A stretch of 64,000 nt of DNA from Zobellia roscoffensis (GTDB lineage: Bacteria > Bacteroidota > Bacteroidia > Flavobacteriales > Flavobacteriaceae), in the NCBI RefSeq assembly GCF_015330165.1, contig NZ_JADDXT010000002.1, positions 556,504-620,503 of the forward strand, in the 5' to 3' direction. A model generated the notes under the pieces. That model searched no databases, was not told the origin of the DNA, and saw nothing but the letters and a program-made list of their open reading frames with translations. Positions 35,023 through 44,633 of this stretch are shown here, in pieces (within the stretch, counting starts at the first letter, position 1; the number at the start of each line of letters is the position of its first letter). The position numbers and the translations under genes were made by a program.

Positions 35023-35113
35023 TTCTTTATCGTTTTATCCAATAGAAAATATCGTGCCAAAAATACTAAAAACTTTAAAATGAGCGATTTAGCATAAAGG
35101 ACGATTCCTTAAA

Positions 35114-37726
35114 TTAAAACTGTTGGCCGATAATGAAGTGTGTTTGAAGTCCGCTAGGTCCGTTTCCGATAGACGCTGGTCTAAGGTCTTCATCAAACCC
35201 GTAACCAAAATCAATACCCAACAACCCGAATGCCGGCATGAAAATGCGCAGCCCCACTCCGGCCGATCGTTTTATTTGAAACGGATTAAATTCCTGAAAA
35301 TTGTTGAAGGCATTACCTCCTTCCATAAATGCAAGCATATAAATGGAAGCTGAAGGTTTTAAAGTTAAAGGATAACGCAATTCTAGAGAAAATTTATTAT
35401 ACACCAAACCACCTTCTTGCTGCCCTGTTACTGGATCAATTGGTGTTAAAGACTGGTTTTCATATCCTCTTAACTGTACTACGTCACGACCATCTAAGGT
35501 AAAGTTGCCCAGACCGTCACCACCTACAAAGAAACGCTCAAAAGGAACATCTCCTACATCATTATTATAATTACCCAAGAAACCGAATTCTGCATTGGTA
35601 CGCATTACCAAATCGCCCACCAAGGTTGTATACCAATCTCCTTTAAACTTTACCTTATAGTACTCTAACCATCTAAAACGTTGTTGATCTATATCCTCTA
35701 ACTCTGCTGCATCTGCAGTACCAAGCCCACCTTGCTGCGCTTTTAAAAGTGTTAACTCTTCGCTACGGTCACGCAAACTCACATAATCCTTATTACTAAA
35801 AAGAGAATAAGGAGGCGTAAATTTGGCGGTAACTTCAAAGTTAGAACCTCCTCTTGGGAAAATTCGTCCACCAGCCGTGGCATTTCTAGAAATTCCTAAT
35901 GTGTATGCAAAAGAATTAGATTTACCATTCCCAAAGTTAAACAGACCAATATCATAATTATTAAACTCATATAATTGATAGCTTAAGGAGTGTGAAATTG
36001 TAAAGTAATCATCTGGCCATTGTACACGCTTTGCCAAACCAGCTGATATTCCTGTTATGGAAAATCCTCGATCTTTATCTACCTCAATTCTACTGCTACT
36101 AGAATTGTTATAATCTACTCCAAACTGTTGCGTTCTAGAAAGGTTTAAACTAAACTGAACTGGTTTTCTACCACCCAACCAAGGTTCTGCAAAATTAAGA
36201 CTGTATACCCTAAACGTTCTACTAGCTTGTACTCTCATGGCAAACGTTTGTCCATCACCCATTGGTACCGGCTTGTACGCTTCACCTTTTAAAATATTTT
36301 TAATAGAGAAGTTATTGAAAGAAAGCCCCAGAGTACCTATGAAACCACCACCACCGTAGCCACCTTGCAATTCTATCTGACTTGAACCTGATTCTACCAA
36401 GTTGTACTTAATATCTACCGTACCCTCATTAGGATTAGGGTTAAGAATGTCCGGTTTAATCTGCTCAGCATCAAAATAACCCAACTGCTGAAGTTCACGA
36501 ATGGTTCTAATAATATCACTCTTGTTGTATTTTTGACCAGGACGTGTACGTAGTTCTCGATAGATAACATGGTCATTGGTACGATCATTACCAACTACAT
36601 CTATATGATTAAGAAAAGTCTCCTTACCTTCTATAACACGAATTTCAAAATTAATCGTGTCATTTTCTGCAGAAACCTCTACCGGGTTGATGCTTGAAAA
36701 CAAATACCCATTATTCTGATAAAGGCTGGTAACATCATTAGGCTCTGGTTTGGAATCATCTGCAATACGCTCTCTTAGCAAAACACCGTTATACGTATCT
36801 CCTTTTTTGATACCTAAAACCGCTCCTAATTGACGGTCTGTGTATACCGAGTTACCGACAAAATCAATATCTCCAAAGTAATATTTGTTTCCTTCTTCTA
36901 TTTGATATTTTAAGATGATGTTGTTCTCATCTACCTTAATTAAAGAATCAGAAATAATACGTGCATCACGGTAACCGTTCTCCGCATATTTATCGGACAA
37001 GAGCTCTAAATCATTCTCATAGTCTTCTTCAATGAATTTAGATTTCTTCCAAAAACGCCAGAAACGCTTCTCTTTCGTTTTCTTGAAAGCTCCTTTTAAC
37101 TTTTTATCAGACAACTGTTCGTTACCCTCAAAAATCATTTTCTTAATTTTTACCTTATCACCTTTATTTATATTGATGACCATCTTCTGAGCATTAGTCT
37201 CAGAGGTATCTTTCGCAACAATTATAGCCGTTTTGGTATTAAGAAAACCTTGCTTCTTATATTTATTATCCAGATAATTTTTGGTGTTAGCAATTAAACT
37301 CTCGGTAATTTTTTTTCCTTTTTTAAGATCGGTATCTTTAAGGATATCATCAACCTTTCTAGGTTTAACACCATTTATAGTCACATCGGACAAAGTTGGT
37401 CTCTCAATAATATTCAATTCAAGAAAAACCTTATCACCTTCTATATTGGTAATATAAAAGTCAATATTCTTAAAAAGCTCTAGCCCCCAAAGTTTATTGA
37501 TTATTCCACTAATTTCATCTCCCGGAAGCGTAATAGGCTGCCCTACACGCAAGCCCGTATACGTTTTTACGGTCTGTTCATTATAACTTTGCAGACCGGT
37601 GACTTCTATCCCCCCTAAAATGTACTTTTTTCCATCCTCAAAAGAAAGTTCTTGTGCGGAGCAAAAAGTAGTTGCAAAAATTAATAGGAGTGTAATAAAA
37701 GGTTCGAAGGATATGAACCTATTCAT
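35114..37726 (-). CDS. bamA: Outer membrane protein assembly factor BamA
   Basis: An 870-residue Omp85 protein from the ATG at 37726. This start gives a normal signal peptide (MNRFISFEPFITLLLIFATTFCSAQ) and avoids a 29-base overlap with uppS. POTRA domains cover about 25-440 (repeated GN..., as in VGNSVYTDRQLG and VGNDRTNDHVIYRELRTRPGQ), followed by the 16-strand barrel with the GGYGGGGFIGTLG segment, the late VQLRGY.N lid-lock-type motif and the C-terminal aromatic GQQF. It inserts beta-barrel proteins. It follows uppS by 4 bases, and two Skp genes follow it. Confidence 0.96.
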   Translation of the reverse strand: MNRFISFEPFITLLLIFATTFCSAQELSFEDGKKYILGGIEVTGLQSYNEQTVKTYTGLRVGQPITLPGDEISGIINKLWGLELFKNIDFYITNIEGDKVFLELNIIERPTLSDVTINGVKPRKVDDILKDTDLKKGKKITESLIANTKNYLDNKYKKQGFLNTKTAIIVAKDTSETNAQKMVININKGDKVKIKKMIFEGNEQLSDKKLKGAFKKTKEKRFWRFWKKSKFIEEDYENDLELLSDKYAENGYRDARIISDSLIKVDENNIILKYQIEEGNKYYFGDIDFVGNSVYTDRQLGAVLGIKKGDTYNGVLLRERIADDSKPEPNDVTSLYQNNGYLFSSINPVEVSAENDTINFEIRVIEGKETFLNHIDVVGNDRTNDHVIYRELRTRPGQKYNKSDIIRTIRELQQLGYFDAEQIKPDILNPNPNEGTVDIKYNLVESGSSQIELQGGYGGGGFIGTLGLSFNNFSIKNILKGEAYKPVPMGDGQTFAMRVQASRTFRVYSLNFAEPWLGGRKPVQFSLNLSRTQQFGVDYNNSSSSRIEVDKDRGFSITGISAGLAKRVQWPDDYFTISHSLSYQLYEFNNYDIGLFNFGNGKSNSFAYTLGISRNATAGGRIFPRGGSNFEVTAKFTPPYSLFSNKDYVSLRDRSEELTLLKAQQGGLGTADAAELEDIDQQRFRWLEYYKVKFKGDWYTTLVGDLVMRTNAEFGFLGNYNNDVGDVPFERFFVGGDGLGNFTLDGRDVVQLRGYENQSLTPIDPVTGQQEGGLVYNKFSLELRYPLTLKPSASIYMLAFMEGGNAFNNFQEFNPFQIKRSAGVGLRIFMPAFGLLGIDFGYGFDEDLRPASIGNGPSGLQTHFIIGQQF

Positions 37727-37730
37727 ATCG

Positions 37731-38471
37731 CTAATTGAGTTGTTCGCTGGTTTTTCCAAATCTTCGTTCTCTGTTCTGATAACTTTTTATGGCTTCTGCC
37801 AAATGTTGACTACTAAAATCGGGCCAAAATACATCGACGAAATATAATTCCGCGTAGGCTATTTGCCACAGCAAAAAATTGCTGATACGATGCTCACCAC
37901 TAGTGCGGACAAGCAAATCTACATCTGGCAAATCATGCGTGTAAAGATGGTTATTAATAATGGTTTCGTCAATGTTTTCAATTGAAATTATATTATTTTT
38001 AACTTTGGTACTTATTTGTTTTACTGCGTTTTTCAGCTCCTCGCGAGCACCATAACTTAAGGCCAAAGTAAGGGTCATTCCTGTATTTTCCCTTGTTTTC
38101 TCCATTACCTCCTTAAGCTCTTTATTAGCTCTTTTTGGTAATGATTCAATATCACCAATAGCATTAAGCCTGATGTTATTTTTAGAAAAAGTCTTTAATT
38201 CTTTCTTTAAAGAAGACACTAAAATCCTCATTAAGGTGTCAATCTCTATCTTAGGTCTATTCCAGTTTTCCGTAGAGAATGTATATAAGGTAAGGTATTG
38301 AAGCTCTAATCTAACGCAGTTTTCAACTGTCTCCCGAACGGTTTTAACACCGTTCTCATGACCAAAGACACGAAGTTTGCCCTGCTTTTTTGCCCACCTA
38401 CCATTTCCATCCATAATGATGGCCAGGTGTTTTGGCATTTTATTTTTATCTAATTCTTCTAGGTCAACCAT
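37731..38471 (-). CDS. uppS: Isoprenyl transferase (undecaprenyl diphosphate synthase)
   Basis: A 246-residue cis-prenyltransferase. Key signatures are the catalytic Asp21 in IIMDGNGRWA, the GH.NG.K.V segment, the YTFSTENWNRP segment and the C-terminal LLVRTSGEHRISNFLLWQIAYAEL and FVDVFWPDF. It makes the C55 lipid carrier for peptidoglycan and surface glycans. It sits in the CBS-nadK-DUF6089-uppS-bamA-skp order that is common in Flavobacteriaceae and probably shares a transcript with bamA. Confidence 0.97.
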   Translation of the reverse strand: MVDLEELDKNKMPKHLAIIMDGNGRWAKKQGKLRVFGHENGVKTVRETVENCVRLELQYLTLYTFSTENWNRPKIEIDTLMRILVSSLKKELKTFSKNNIRLNAIGDIESLPKRANKELKEVMEKTRENTGMTLTLALSYGAREELKNAVKQISTKVKNNIISIENIDETIINNHLYTHDLPDVDLLVRTSGEHRISNFLLWQIAYAELYFVDVFWPDFSSQHLAEAIKSYQNRERRFGKTSEQLN

Positions 38472-38644
38472 AAGGAACTGATCATTCTACTCTAATATGC
38501 ACTCTTCTAATTGGATTGTTTTTAATTCCCCAACCCCGAAACTCATTTTTTTTGAGCGCACGGCAAAAATAGCCTATAAATTTGAATTATGCCTAGTTGA
38601 GACGAAATCAAGAAAAGAAAATAGGGATTAAAAGGGAATGCGCG

Positions 38645-39343
38645 TTACTCAAAACACTCCATACAAGGTTTTCTACCAAAGGTATAGGTTAAGGTAAACC
38701 CAGAAAACACATACCAATCATCATTAAAAACATTACCAAACCGAAGATCACCCAACTGCTGGTTAACATTCAGCTTTTCAGGGTTACTCGCATCTAGGTT
38801 ATCCGTAAAAGTATACCGAGCACCTATCTCAGCCCCTAAAATCAAAAATTGATTTAAACGAAGTTTGGCACCTACAGTCATTGGTATAGCAAAAGAACCA
38901 TCTCTCTGAGATACATCTATAAACTGACCGGCATCAAAATAATTGTAATCGTACCTAAAATAGGTTATACCTGTATATAAATAAGGTGTAAATGCAGGCC
39001 CTAACTTATGTAAATTATACTCAACGAAGTTAAATTCAAGCCCTGCAGAAGCTTCTAACAATGAATTATCCATTTTGTAACCTCTCTGCTCACGGGAAGG
39101 ATCATTTGACTTTGCATCATCTGCAGTAAACTTTCCATATATTACACTGGCACGCCAAGCATATCGCTTAGCTATATTCCATTTAAAAATACCACCAAGA
39201 GCAATGTCCGACGGTAAAACATAAGTAGTACGCCCTACATCTCCAATGGCATTAGCGCCACCGGCAAATATACCGGCTTCATAGGTTTGTGCTCCTGCGC
39301 TACTAAAAGCACATAGCAGGACCATGACAATGAATTGCTTCAT
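38645..39343 (-). CDS. DUF6089 outer-membrane beta-barrel protein
   Basis: A 232-residue protein from the ATG at 39343, where a standard signal peptide begins (MKQFIVMVLLCAFSSAGAQ). A longer frame starting at 39448 would add 35 residues and overlap nadK by 4 bases, but lacks a signal. The mature part is an eight-strand-type barrel (TYEAGIFAGGANAIGD at the start, YLYTGITYFRYDY in the middle, FSGFTLTYTFGRKPC at the end). The function is unknown. The family is found almost only in Bacteroidota and nearly always next to nadK/uppS/bamA, which suggests a role in outer-membrane biogenesis. Confidence 0.88.
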   Translation of the reverse strand: MKQFIVMVLLCAFSSAGAQTYEAGIFAGGANAIGDVGRTTYVLPSDIALGGIFKWNIAKRYAWRASVIYGKFTADDAKSNDPSREQRGYKMDNSLLEASAGLEFNFVEYNLHKLGPAFTPYLYTGITYFRYDYNYFDAGQFIDVSQRDGSFAIPMTVGAKLRLNQFLILGAEIGARYTFTDNLDASNPEKLNVNQQLGDLRFGNVFNDDWYVFSGFTLTYTFGRKPCMECFE

Positions 39344-39444
39344 AAATAGTATTAGTTTGCGAATATAACAATTGCACCCAACTATTATATTAATGTTCTC
39401 ACATGATAAACAGGATTTGCGGATTTTTATTGTCCGCTCTAGAT

Positions 39445-40326
39445 TCAATTACGGCGATCTTCTCCCCACAAAAGCTTATTCCTAAGGGTTTTCAAGAAAC
39501 TCTCTGAGGTATATTCTATCATTTTAATTGTGAAGCTTGCTTTTTTAATACGAATTTCCTTTCCATTCTCCACAGATGCTATTCTAGAATCTAATGAAAT
39601 AAGGTGGTTATCTTCTCTACCAGAAACTTTTAACCGTATCTGCGTGTCATCAGAAATAACCAATGGTCTAGCATTTAAATTATGAGGAGCAATAGGTGTC
39701 AAGACCAAAGACTTTGCCGTTGGTGCAATTACCGGGCCACCACAACTAAGAGAATAACCCGTAGAACCTGTTGGAGTAGAAACTATTAGACCATCTGCCC
39801 AGTATGATGTTAAATACTCATCATTTAAATAGGTTTCAACTGTAATCATAGAAGTTGTATCCTTTCTACTCACGGTAATTTCGTTCAAGGCAAAATGCAA
39901 GCCGTTCAGTTCCGGAATATCATCATCTTGATTAACCTCTACCAAACTGCGTTCAACAATAGTGAAAGCACCCTGTTTAAATTCTTGAACTACTTTACGA
40001 ACTTCTTCTTTACTAAATGTGGAAAGAAACCCTAAACGCCCTGTATTTACACCAACAATAGGAATACCCGTATCTTGAATAAATGCGGTCGCCCTTAAAA
40101 TGGTACCATCACCACCAAAACTTACGAACATATCAAAAGAACCATCTAGCCCTTCTGCATCCGTAAATTTGCCATAATTTGAAGTGTCGTGTTTTGTGGA
40201 TACATACTCATGAAATTCCTTTTCAATAGCAATTACAGCATGTTCTTTTTCAAGCTCATCTAGTAACTCCATTACATATTGCAAGGTGTCTTCCTGATAC
40301 ATTTGACTGTAAATCGCAACTTTCAT
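39445..40326 (-). CDS. nadK: NAD kinase
   Basis: A 293-residue kinase. It has GGDGT (71-75), the NE motif in HFALNEITVSRKDT, the TPTGSTGYSLSCGGPV loop and the late APHNLNARPLVISD segment. It phosphorylates NAD to NADP in the cytoplasm. It is preceded on the strand by a CBS-domain protein (104 bases) and followed by DUF6089, the usual Flavobacterial order. Confidence 0.96.
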   Translation of the reverse strand: MKVAIYSQMYQEDTLQYVMELLDELEKEHAVIAIEKEFHEYVSTKHDTSNYGKFTDAEGLDGSFDMFVSFGGDGTILRATAFIQDTGIPIVGVNTGRLGFLSTFSKEEVRKVVQEFKQGAFTIVERSLVEVNQDDDIPELNGLHFALNEITVSRKDTTSMITVETYLNDEYLTSYWADGLIVSTPTGSTGYSLSCGGPVIAPTAKSLVLTPIAPHNLNARPLVISDDTQIRLKVSGREDNHLISLDSRIASVENGKEIRIKKASFTIKMIEYTSESFLKTLRNKLLWGEDRRN

Positions 40327-40430
40327 CCCTTATCCTTATATTGATTACAAAAACCTCTTAGCTTTATAACACAAAAATAAGGATTGTACCTTTTACCGAT
40401 TGACCTTTTCAAAGATAATCTTGAGAAATT

Positions 40431-41087
40431 CTATACGTTGAGATATTTATCTAGATAATCTGACCGCTCTTTTAAGTCCTCCAAGAACTGATCATCTGTA
40501 TTACCAAACAACACATTATAATTATAACGACGGAAGGTCTGAAGAATATCGTTTAGATTAGAAGATGCTATTTTAATAGTTATTTGAACCACATCATTCT
40601 TAGAATCCGTAATAAAACCACCTATCAGTTTTGTATTGTTGCTTTCAACTATTTGGGCAATTTCACTAAATGAATAGTCCTTTATCCCCTTTGCTACAAC
40701 GATAATACCACCTGGTTCTGTAAAAAATGGAGTATCTATAAAAACGCTTACAATATCCGTAAGATCATAATAACCATCTATCCTCCCTTTTTCATCAAGA
40801 ATAGGAACGAGATTAGCTTCATTTCTTGCAAAAGTCTCAAGAACATCCAACCAGCTAGTTTCTTTTCTAACAAAAAAAGAATCTAAATCATAACGGTACT
40901 GCTCTATCTTTTCATTAATATCGAAATTCTCAAGGTCATTTTCACTTAGCACACCTAAATACGCATCGTTTTCTGTAACAGCTACATGTGAATGCGTAGT
41001 ACCTTCAAAAAAAGTAATCACATCAGCCAATGAATCACTAATTTTAAAAGATGGAATATTTGTTACTATCTGGTCTTGAATATGCAT
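40431..41087 (-). CDS. CBS-domain protein with ACT-like C-terminus
   Basis: A 218-residue protein from the ATG at 41087 (MHIQDQIVTNIPSF, which fits the family start; a longer frame begins at 41129). Two CBS domains (about 1-125, with THSHVAVTEND.YLGVLSENDL and ILDEKGRIDGYYDLTDI) are followed by an ACT-like half (GGIIVVAKGIKDYSFSEIAQ). Such proteins bind adenine nucleotides and act as sensors. It is divergent from pdxJ and upstream of nadK. A regulatory link to NAD or energy state is plausible, but no direct sign is seen. Confidence 0.88.
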   Translation of the reverse strand: MHIQDQIVTNIPSFKISDSLADVITFFEGTTHSHVAVTENDAYLGVLSENDLENFDINEKIEQYRYDLDSFFVRKETSWLDVLETFARNEANLVPILDEKGRIDGYYDLTDIVSVFIDTPFFTEPGGIIVVAKGIKDYSFSEIAQIVESNNTKLIGGFITDSKNDVVQITIKIASSNLNDILQTFRRYNYNVLFGNTDDQFLEDLKERSDYLDKYLNV

Positions 41088-41180
41088 ATCTATATATGTT
41101 AAACGCAAAATACTAATTAAAAATATCAAAAGGCATGCCTAATTTGTATTTTTGTGCCGAATGGTAAATTCTATCGGTAA

Positions 41181-41897
41181 ATGACAAAATTAAGCGTAAA
41201 CATAAACAAGATTGCAACCTTAAGAAACGCAAGAGGCGGCAATATGCCAGACTTATTAAAAACAGCAGCAGATATAGAGTCTTTTGGAGGACAAGGCATT
41301 ACCATACATCCAAGACCAGACGAAAGACATATACGCTATCAAGATGCTCGCGATTTAAAAAACCTGGTTACCACAGAATACAATATAGAGGGTAATCCTG
41401 TAAAAAAATTCATAGACCTCGTCCTTGAAGTGAAACCAACACAGGTTACTTTGGTACCAGATGCAGTAGATGCAATCACCTCTAATGCTGGCTGGGATAC
41501 TATAAAACATAAAGACTTTCTTAAAGAGGTTATCCAAACTTTTAAAAGCGCGGGTATTCGCACCTCCATTTTTGTTGACGCTGAAACCAACATGATAGAA
41601 GGTGCTGCCAAAACTGGAACGGACCGCATAGAGCTTTATACAGAGAGTTATGCCGAGGAGTTTTCTAGAGGCAATCACAACCAAGCTGTCAAACCTTTTT
41701 CAGAAGCTGCCAAAATTGCACATCAATGCGGTCTTGGCGTTAATGCTGGTCATGACCTAAGCTTAGACAACATCAAATATTTTAAGGAGAACGTCCCGCA
41801 TTTATTAGAGGTTTCTATTGGTCACGCCCTCATTTGCGAATCACTCTATCTTGGACTTGAAAATGTTGTTAACATGTACCTGAATAAATTAAAATGA
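41181..41897 (+). CDS. pdxJ: Pyridoxine 5'-phosphate synthase
   Basis: A 238-residue TIM-barrel enzyme. It shows LSVNINKIATLRNARGG at the start, ITIHPRPDERHIR, the EYNIEGNP segment, VTLVPD, VFVDAE-like IFVDAET and VNAGHDLS near the end, all PdxJ signatures. It makes PNP from 3-amino-2-oxopropyl phosphate and deoxyxylulose 5-phosphate. A TATTTTTG -7-type element (41147-41154) lies just upstream, with no good TTG at the usual distance. The next gene overlaps by 4 bases (ATGA). Confidence 0.97.
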   Translation: MTKLSVNINKIATLRNARGGNMPDLLKTAADIESFGGQGITIHPRPDERHIRYQDARDLKNLVTTEYNIEGNPVKKFIDLVLEVKPTQVTLVPDAVDAITSNAGWDTIKHKDFLKEVIQTFKSAGIRTSIFVDAETNMIEGAAKTGTDRIELYTESYAEEFSRGNHNQAVKPFSEAAKIAHQCGLGVNAGHDLSLDNIKYFKENVPHLLEVSIGHALICESLYLGLENVVNMYLNKLK

Positions 41898-42667
41898 CAG
41901 AAACCTTACACTCACAAATACTAGGCGAAGGCACTCCCCTATTAATTTTACACGGATTTCTAGGCATGTCCGACAACTGGAAAACCCTAGGCAACCAATA
42001 CGCCGAAAAAGGCTTTGAAGTTCACCTTATAGACCAACGGAACCATGGTAAAAGTTTTTGGTCAGAAGATTTTAATTATGATTTACTGTCGGAAGACCTA
42101 AAAAATTACATTGAGACCCATCAATTGAAAAGTGCCATGATTATAGGACATTCCATGGGCGGCAAGACTGCTATGCAATTTGCCTGCAACTATCCTACTC
42201 TCGTAAAAAAAATGATTATCGCAGATATCGGCCCTAAATTTTACCCGCCGCATCATCAACCTATTATAGATGGTCTGAATGCTATAAATTTAAATGAAAT
42301 CAAATCCAGAAATGAGGCTGACGCAGAACTCGGGAAACATATTACGGATTTTGGTACTCGACAGTTTTTGCTGAAAAATTTATATTGGGTAGAGAAAGGC
42401 CAACTAGGCTTTCGCTTCAACCTCAAAGTTTTAAGCGATAAAATGAATGAAATAGGAGAAAACATAAGTGCTTCCGATATTTTCAACGGCTCCACCCTAT
42501 TTCTCCGCGGAGACCGTTCAGAATATATCATGCCCAGTGATATTTCTGAAATCAAGAAACACTTTCCTCAATCTGAATTGGAAACAATAGATAACGCAGG
42601 GCATTGGCTACATGCCGAAAACCCGAAACAATTTTTTGAAAAATCAATGTTGTTTTTGAAACCATAA
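41894..42667 (+). CDS. Alpha/beta hydrolase (YbfF-like esterase)
   Basis: A 257-residue hydrolase. The oxyanion region is LLILHGFLGMSDNW, the conserved IDQRNHGKS follows, the nucleophile elbow GHSMGG has Ser87, and the catalytic His is in NAGHWLHAE near the C-terminus. YbfF-type enzymes cleave short acyl esters or thioesters, and the natural substrate is unclear. The 4-base overlap with pdxJ gives translational coupling; a role with vitamin B6 is not established. Confidence 0.92.
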   Translation: MTETLHSQILGEGTPLLILHGFLGMSDNWKTLGNQYAEKGFEVHLIDQRNHGKSFWSEDFNYDLLSEDLKNYIETHQLKSAMIIGHSMGGKTAMQFACNYPTLVKKMIIADIGPKFYPPHHQPIIDGLNAINLNEIKSRNEADAELGKHITDFGTRQFLLKNLYWVEKGQLGFRFNLKVLSDKMNEIGENISASDIFNGSTLFLRGDRSEYIMPSDISEIKKHFPQSELETIDNAGHWLHAENPKQFFEKSMLFLKP

Positions 42668-42760
42668 CAGATTACTGGATAGAGAGTTATTAATCAACCC
42701 AACAAATCTTTATCTTTAAAGGATAATGAAATTATTAGCAATATATAAAAACCTTTACTT

Positions 42761-43111
42761 ATGAAACTTATTCTACGCGTTCTACTAAGTGCCCTTGCCG
42801 TGGTTATACTATCCAAAGTACTACCCAACGTTTCAGTAGACAGCTATATGACTGCTATTATTGTGGCCATAGTACTTAGTCTTTTAAACTTTATAGTAAA
42901 GCCAATTCTGGTCATATTTACCTTACCAGTAACCATTTTAACCTTTGGTCTTTTTTTACTGATTATCAATGCAATAATCATTTTCTTGGCAGACAATCTT
43001 ATTGACGGTTTTAGTGTAAACGGTGTTTTATGGGCTATAATTTTCAGCCTTTTACTATCTATTCTTCAATCTATATTGTTTTCCCTTTTGAAAGAGGACA
43101 AAAAATCGTAA
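42761..43111 (+). CDS. Phage-holin-4-type small membrane protein
   Basis: A 116-residue protein with four membrane helices and almost no loops. It matches the Phage_holin_4_2 (DUF360-like) family that is widespread in bacterial chromosomes: LLSALAVVILSKVLPNVSVDS, then LLNFIVKPILVIFTLPVTILTFG, then LLIINAIII. Despite the family name there is no phage gene nearby. The role is unknown. It stands alone, about 90 bases after the hydrolase and 96 before tig. Confidence 0.88.
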   Translation: MKLILRVLLSALAVVILSKVLPNVSVDSYMTAIIVAIVLSLLNFIVKPILVIFTLPVTILTFGLFLLIINAIIIFLADNLIDGFSVNGVLWAIIFSLLLSILQSILFSLLKEDKKS

Positions 43112-43141
43112 CGATTGTTTGAATCTCAACGATTTAAAAAC

Positions 43142-43172
43142 TTGCTAGGATGCATTAATTGTAGTACTTTTG
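43142..43172 (+). promoter_or_regulatory. Promoter of tig
   Basis: TTG at 43142-43144 and a perfect TAnnTTTG element (TACTTTTG, 43165-43172) with a 20-base gap. It lies about 35 bases upstream of the trigger factor ATG. Confidence 0.65.
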
Positions 43173-43207
43173 CATCCCATTTTATGGAAACAAAAAAGAA
43201 GATTTAG

Positions 43208-44530
43208 ATGAATATTACAAAAGAGCAGATCGACGATCTAAATGCCGTCGTTAAAGTGGCCATCACCAAAGAAGACTACCAAGATAAGGTAGACAGTATT
43301 CTTAGTGACTATAGAAAACAGGCCAATGTACCTGGTTTCAGAAAAGGCCACGTGCCAATGGGCTTGATAAAGAAGCAGTACGGGAAAGCCGTTTTGGTAG
43401 ACGAAGTAAACAAACTTCTTCAAGACAACTTGAACAAATACCTTACCGAAGAAAAATTAGATGTTCTAGGCAATCCACTTCCTAAACAACAAGATAATTT
43501 TGATTGGGACAAAGAAGAACTTGCTTTTGAGTTTGAATTAGGTCTAGCTCCTGATTTTGAAGTTCCATTGAAAACAAAAAAACCAATCACCCATTACAAA
43601 ATCGTTGCTGACGACAAAATGGTTGAAGAGCAAGTTGAACGCATCCAAAAACAATACGGGAAACTTATTAGCAAAGATGCTGTTGAGAAGAACAATGAGG
43701 TAACAGGAACTTTCAAGAACGAAGAAGAAGAAATAGACAATAAAGCTACTCTAGAACTTGACAAGGTGAAGAGCAAAAAAGCTTTGGATGCCCTAAAAGG
43801 CAAAAAAGTTGGTGATGTTGTTACATTGAAATCTAAAGGTCTTTTTAAGGAAGATTACTTACTTTCAAGCGTATTTGGTGTTTCTCAGGAAAAAGCTGCC
43901 GATCTTAATGTTGAAGCTACTTTTACTATTGAAGAAATTAACGAAAGAGAAGCTGCAGATTTAGACCAAGAGCTTTTTGATAAGCTTTTTGGTAAAGATG
44001 AAGTGAAATCTGAAAAAGACTTGAAAGAACGTATCAAGGATGATTCAGAGAAACAATTCGAGCAACAGTCAGATCAGAAGTTATTGAATGACATTACCGA
44101 ATATTTCATTGAAAACACAAAATTTGAACTTCCTACAGAATTCTTGACCAAGTGGATTCAAATGACCGGTGAAAACCCGTTGACCGAAGAAGAAGCCAAT
44201 GAAGAGTACGAAAAATCTGAAAAAGGGCTTCGTTACCAACTTATAGAAGGTAAAGTCATTAAAGAAAATGGTATTGAACTTCAGTTTGACGAATTGAAAG
44301 AATTTGCTAAAGGTTTCATAAAAACACAAATGGCACAATTTGGTCAATTGAACCCTCAAGAAGAAGAATTGGATAATATAGCCGCTCGTGTATTGGGTAA
44401 CCAAGACGAAGTAAAACGCCTATCTGAGCAGTTAATGAGCCAAAAACTACTTAACCTGTACAAAGAGAAAGTAAACCTAAAGACAAAAGAGGTTACTTAC
44501 GAAAACTTTGTGAAGGAAGTATACGGGTAA
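43208..44530 (+). CDS. tig: Trigger factor
   Basis: A 440-residue ribosome-bound chaperone. The N-terminal ribosome-binding domain carries VPGFRKGHVPMGLIKKQYG, which is the TF signature (about 38-57). A middle domain about 150-240 replaces the FKBP-like prolyl isomerase and has none of the clear FKBP active-site pattern, as in other Bacteroidota. The helical C-terminal arms follow. It precedes clpP and clpX, the classical tig-clpP-clpX order, but a terminator separates it from clpP. Confidence 0.94.
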   Translation: MNITKEQIDDLNAVVKVAITKEDYQDKVDSILSDYRKQANVPGFRKGHVPMGLIKKQYGKAVLVDEVNKLLQDNLNKYLTEEKLDVLGNPLPKQQDNFDWDKEELAFEFELGLAPDFEVPLKTKKPITHYKIVADDKMVEEQVERIQKQYGKLISKDAVEKNNEVTGTFKNEEEEIDNKATLELDKVKSKKALDALKGKKVGDVVTLKSKGLFKEDYLLSSVFGVSQEKAADLNVEATFTIEEINEREAADLDQELFDKLFGKDEVKSEKDLKERIKDDSEKQFEQQSDQKLLNDITEYFIENTKFELPTEFLTKWIQMTGENPLTEEEANEEYEKSEKGLRYQLIEGKVIKENGIELQFDELKEFAKGFIKTQMAQFGQLNPQEEELDNIAARVLGNQDEVKRLSEQLMSQKLLNLYKEKVNLKTKEVTYENFVKEVYG

Positions 44531-44559
44531 TATTTCCAAAAAATTATAAGTATCTTTAC

Positions 44560-44593
44560 GGTGCCGAAAATAATATTTTCGGCACCTTTTTTT
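44560..44593 (+). terminator. Terminator of tig
   Basis: A perfect stem GGTGCCGAAAATA with TATTTTCGGCACC and a 1-base loop centre, followed by seven T. It lies 30 bases after the tig stop and ends its transcript before clpP. Confidence 0.88.
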
Positions 44594-44633
44594 ATCTTAT
44601 ACCCCAGGGTTACTTAAACATCGAAAGAAAATT

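Noticed and set aside
35123..35353. Plus-strand 76-codon frame inside bamA
   Set aside because: Low-quality translation fully within the bamA coding sequence.
37727..37759. Longer BamA start at 37759
   Set aside because: It would overlap uppS by 29 bases and put polar residues before the signal peptide; the ATG at 37726 is better.
39344..39448. Longer DUF6089 start at 39448
   Set aside because: The extra 35 residues hide the signal peptide that begins at the internal Met (39343).
42761..43111. Prophage, because of the holin-type name
   Set aside because: The family is common in chromosomes; no phage, integrase or lysis gene is near.
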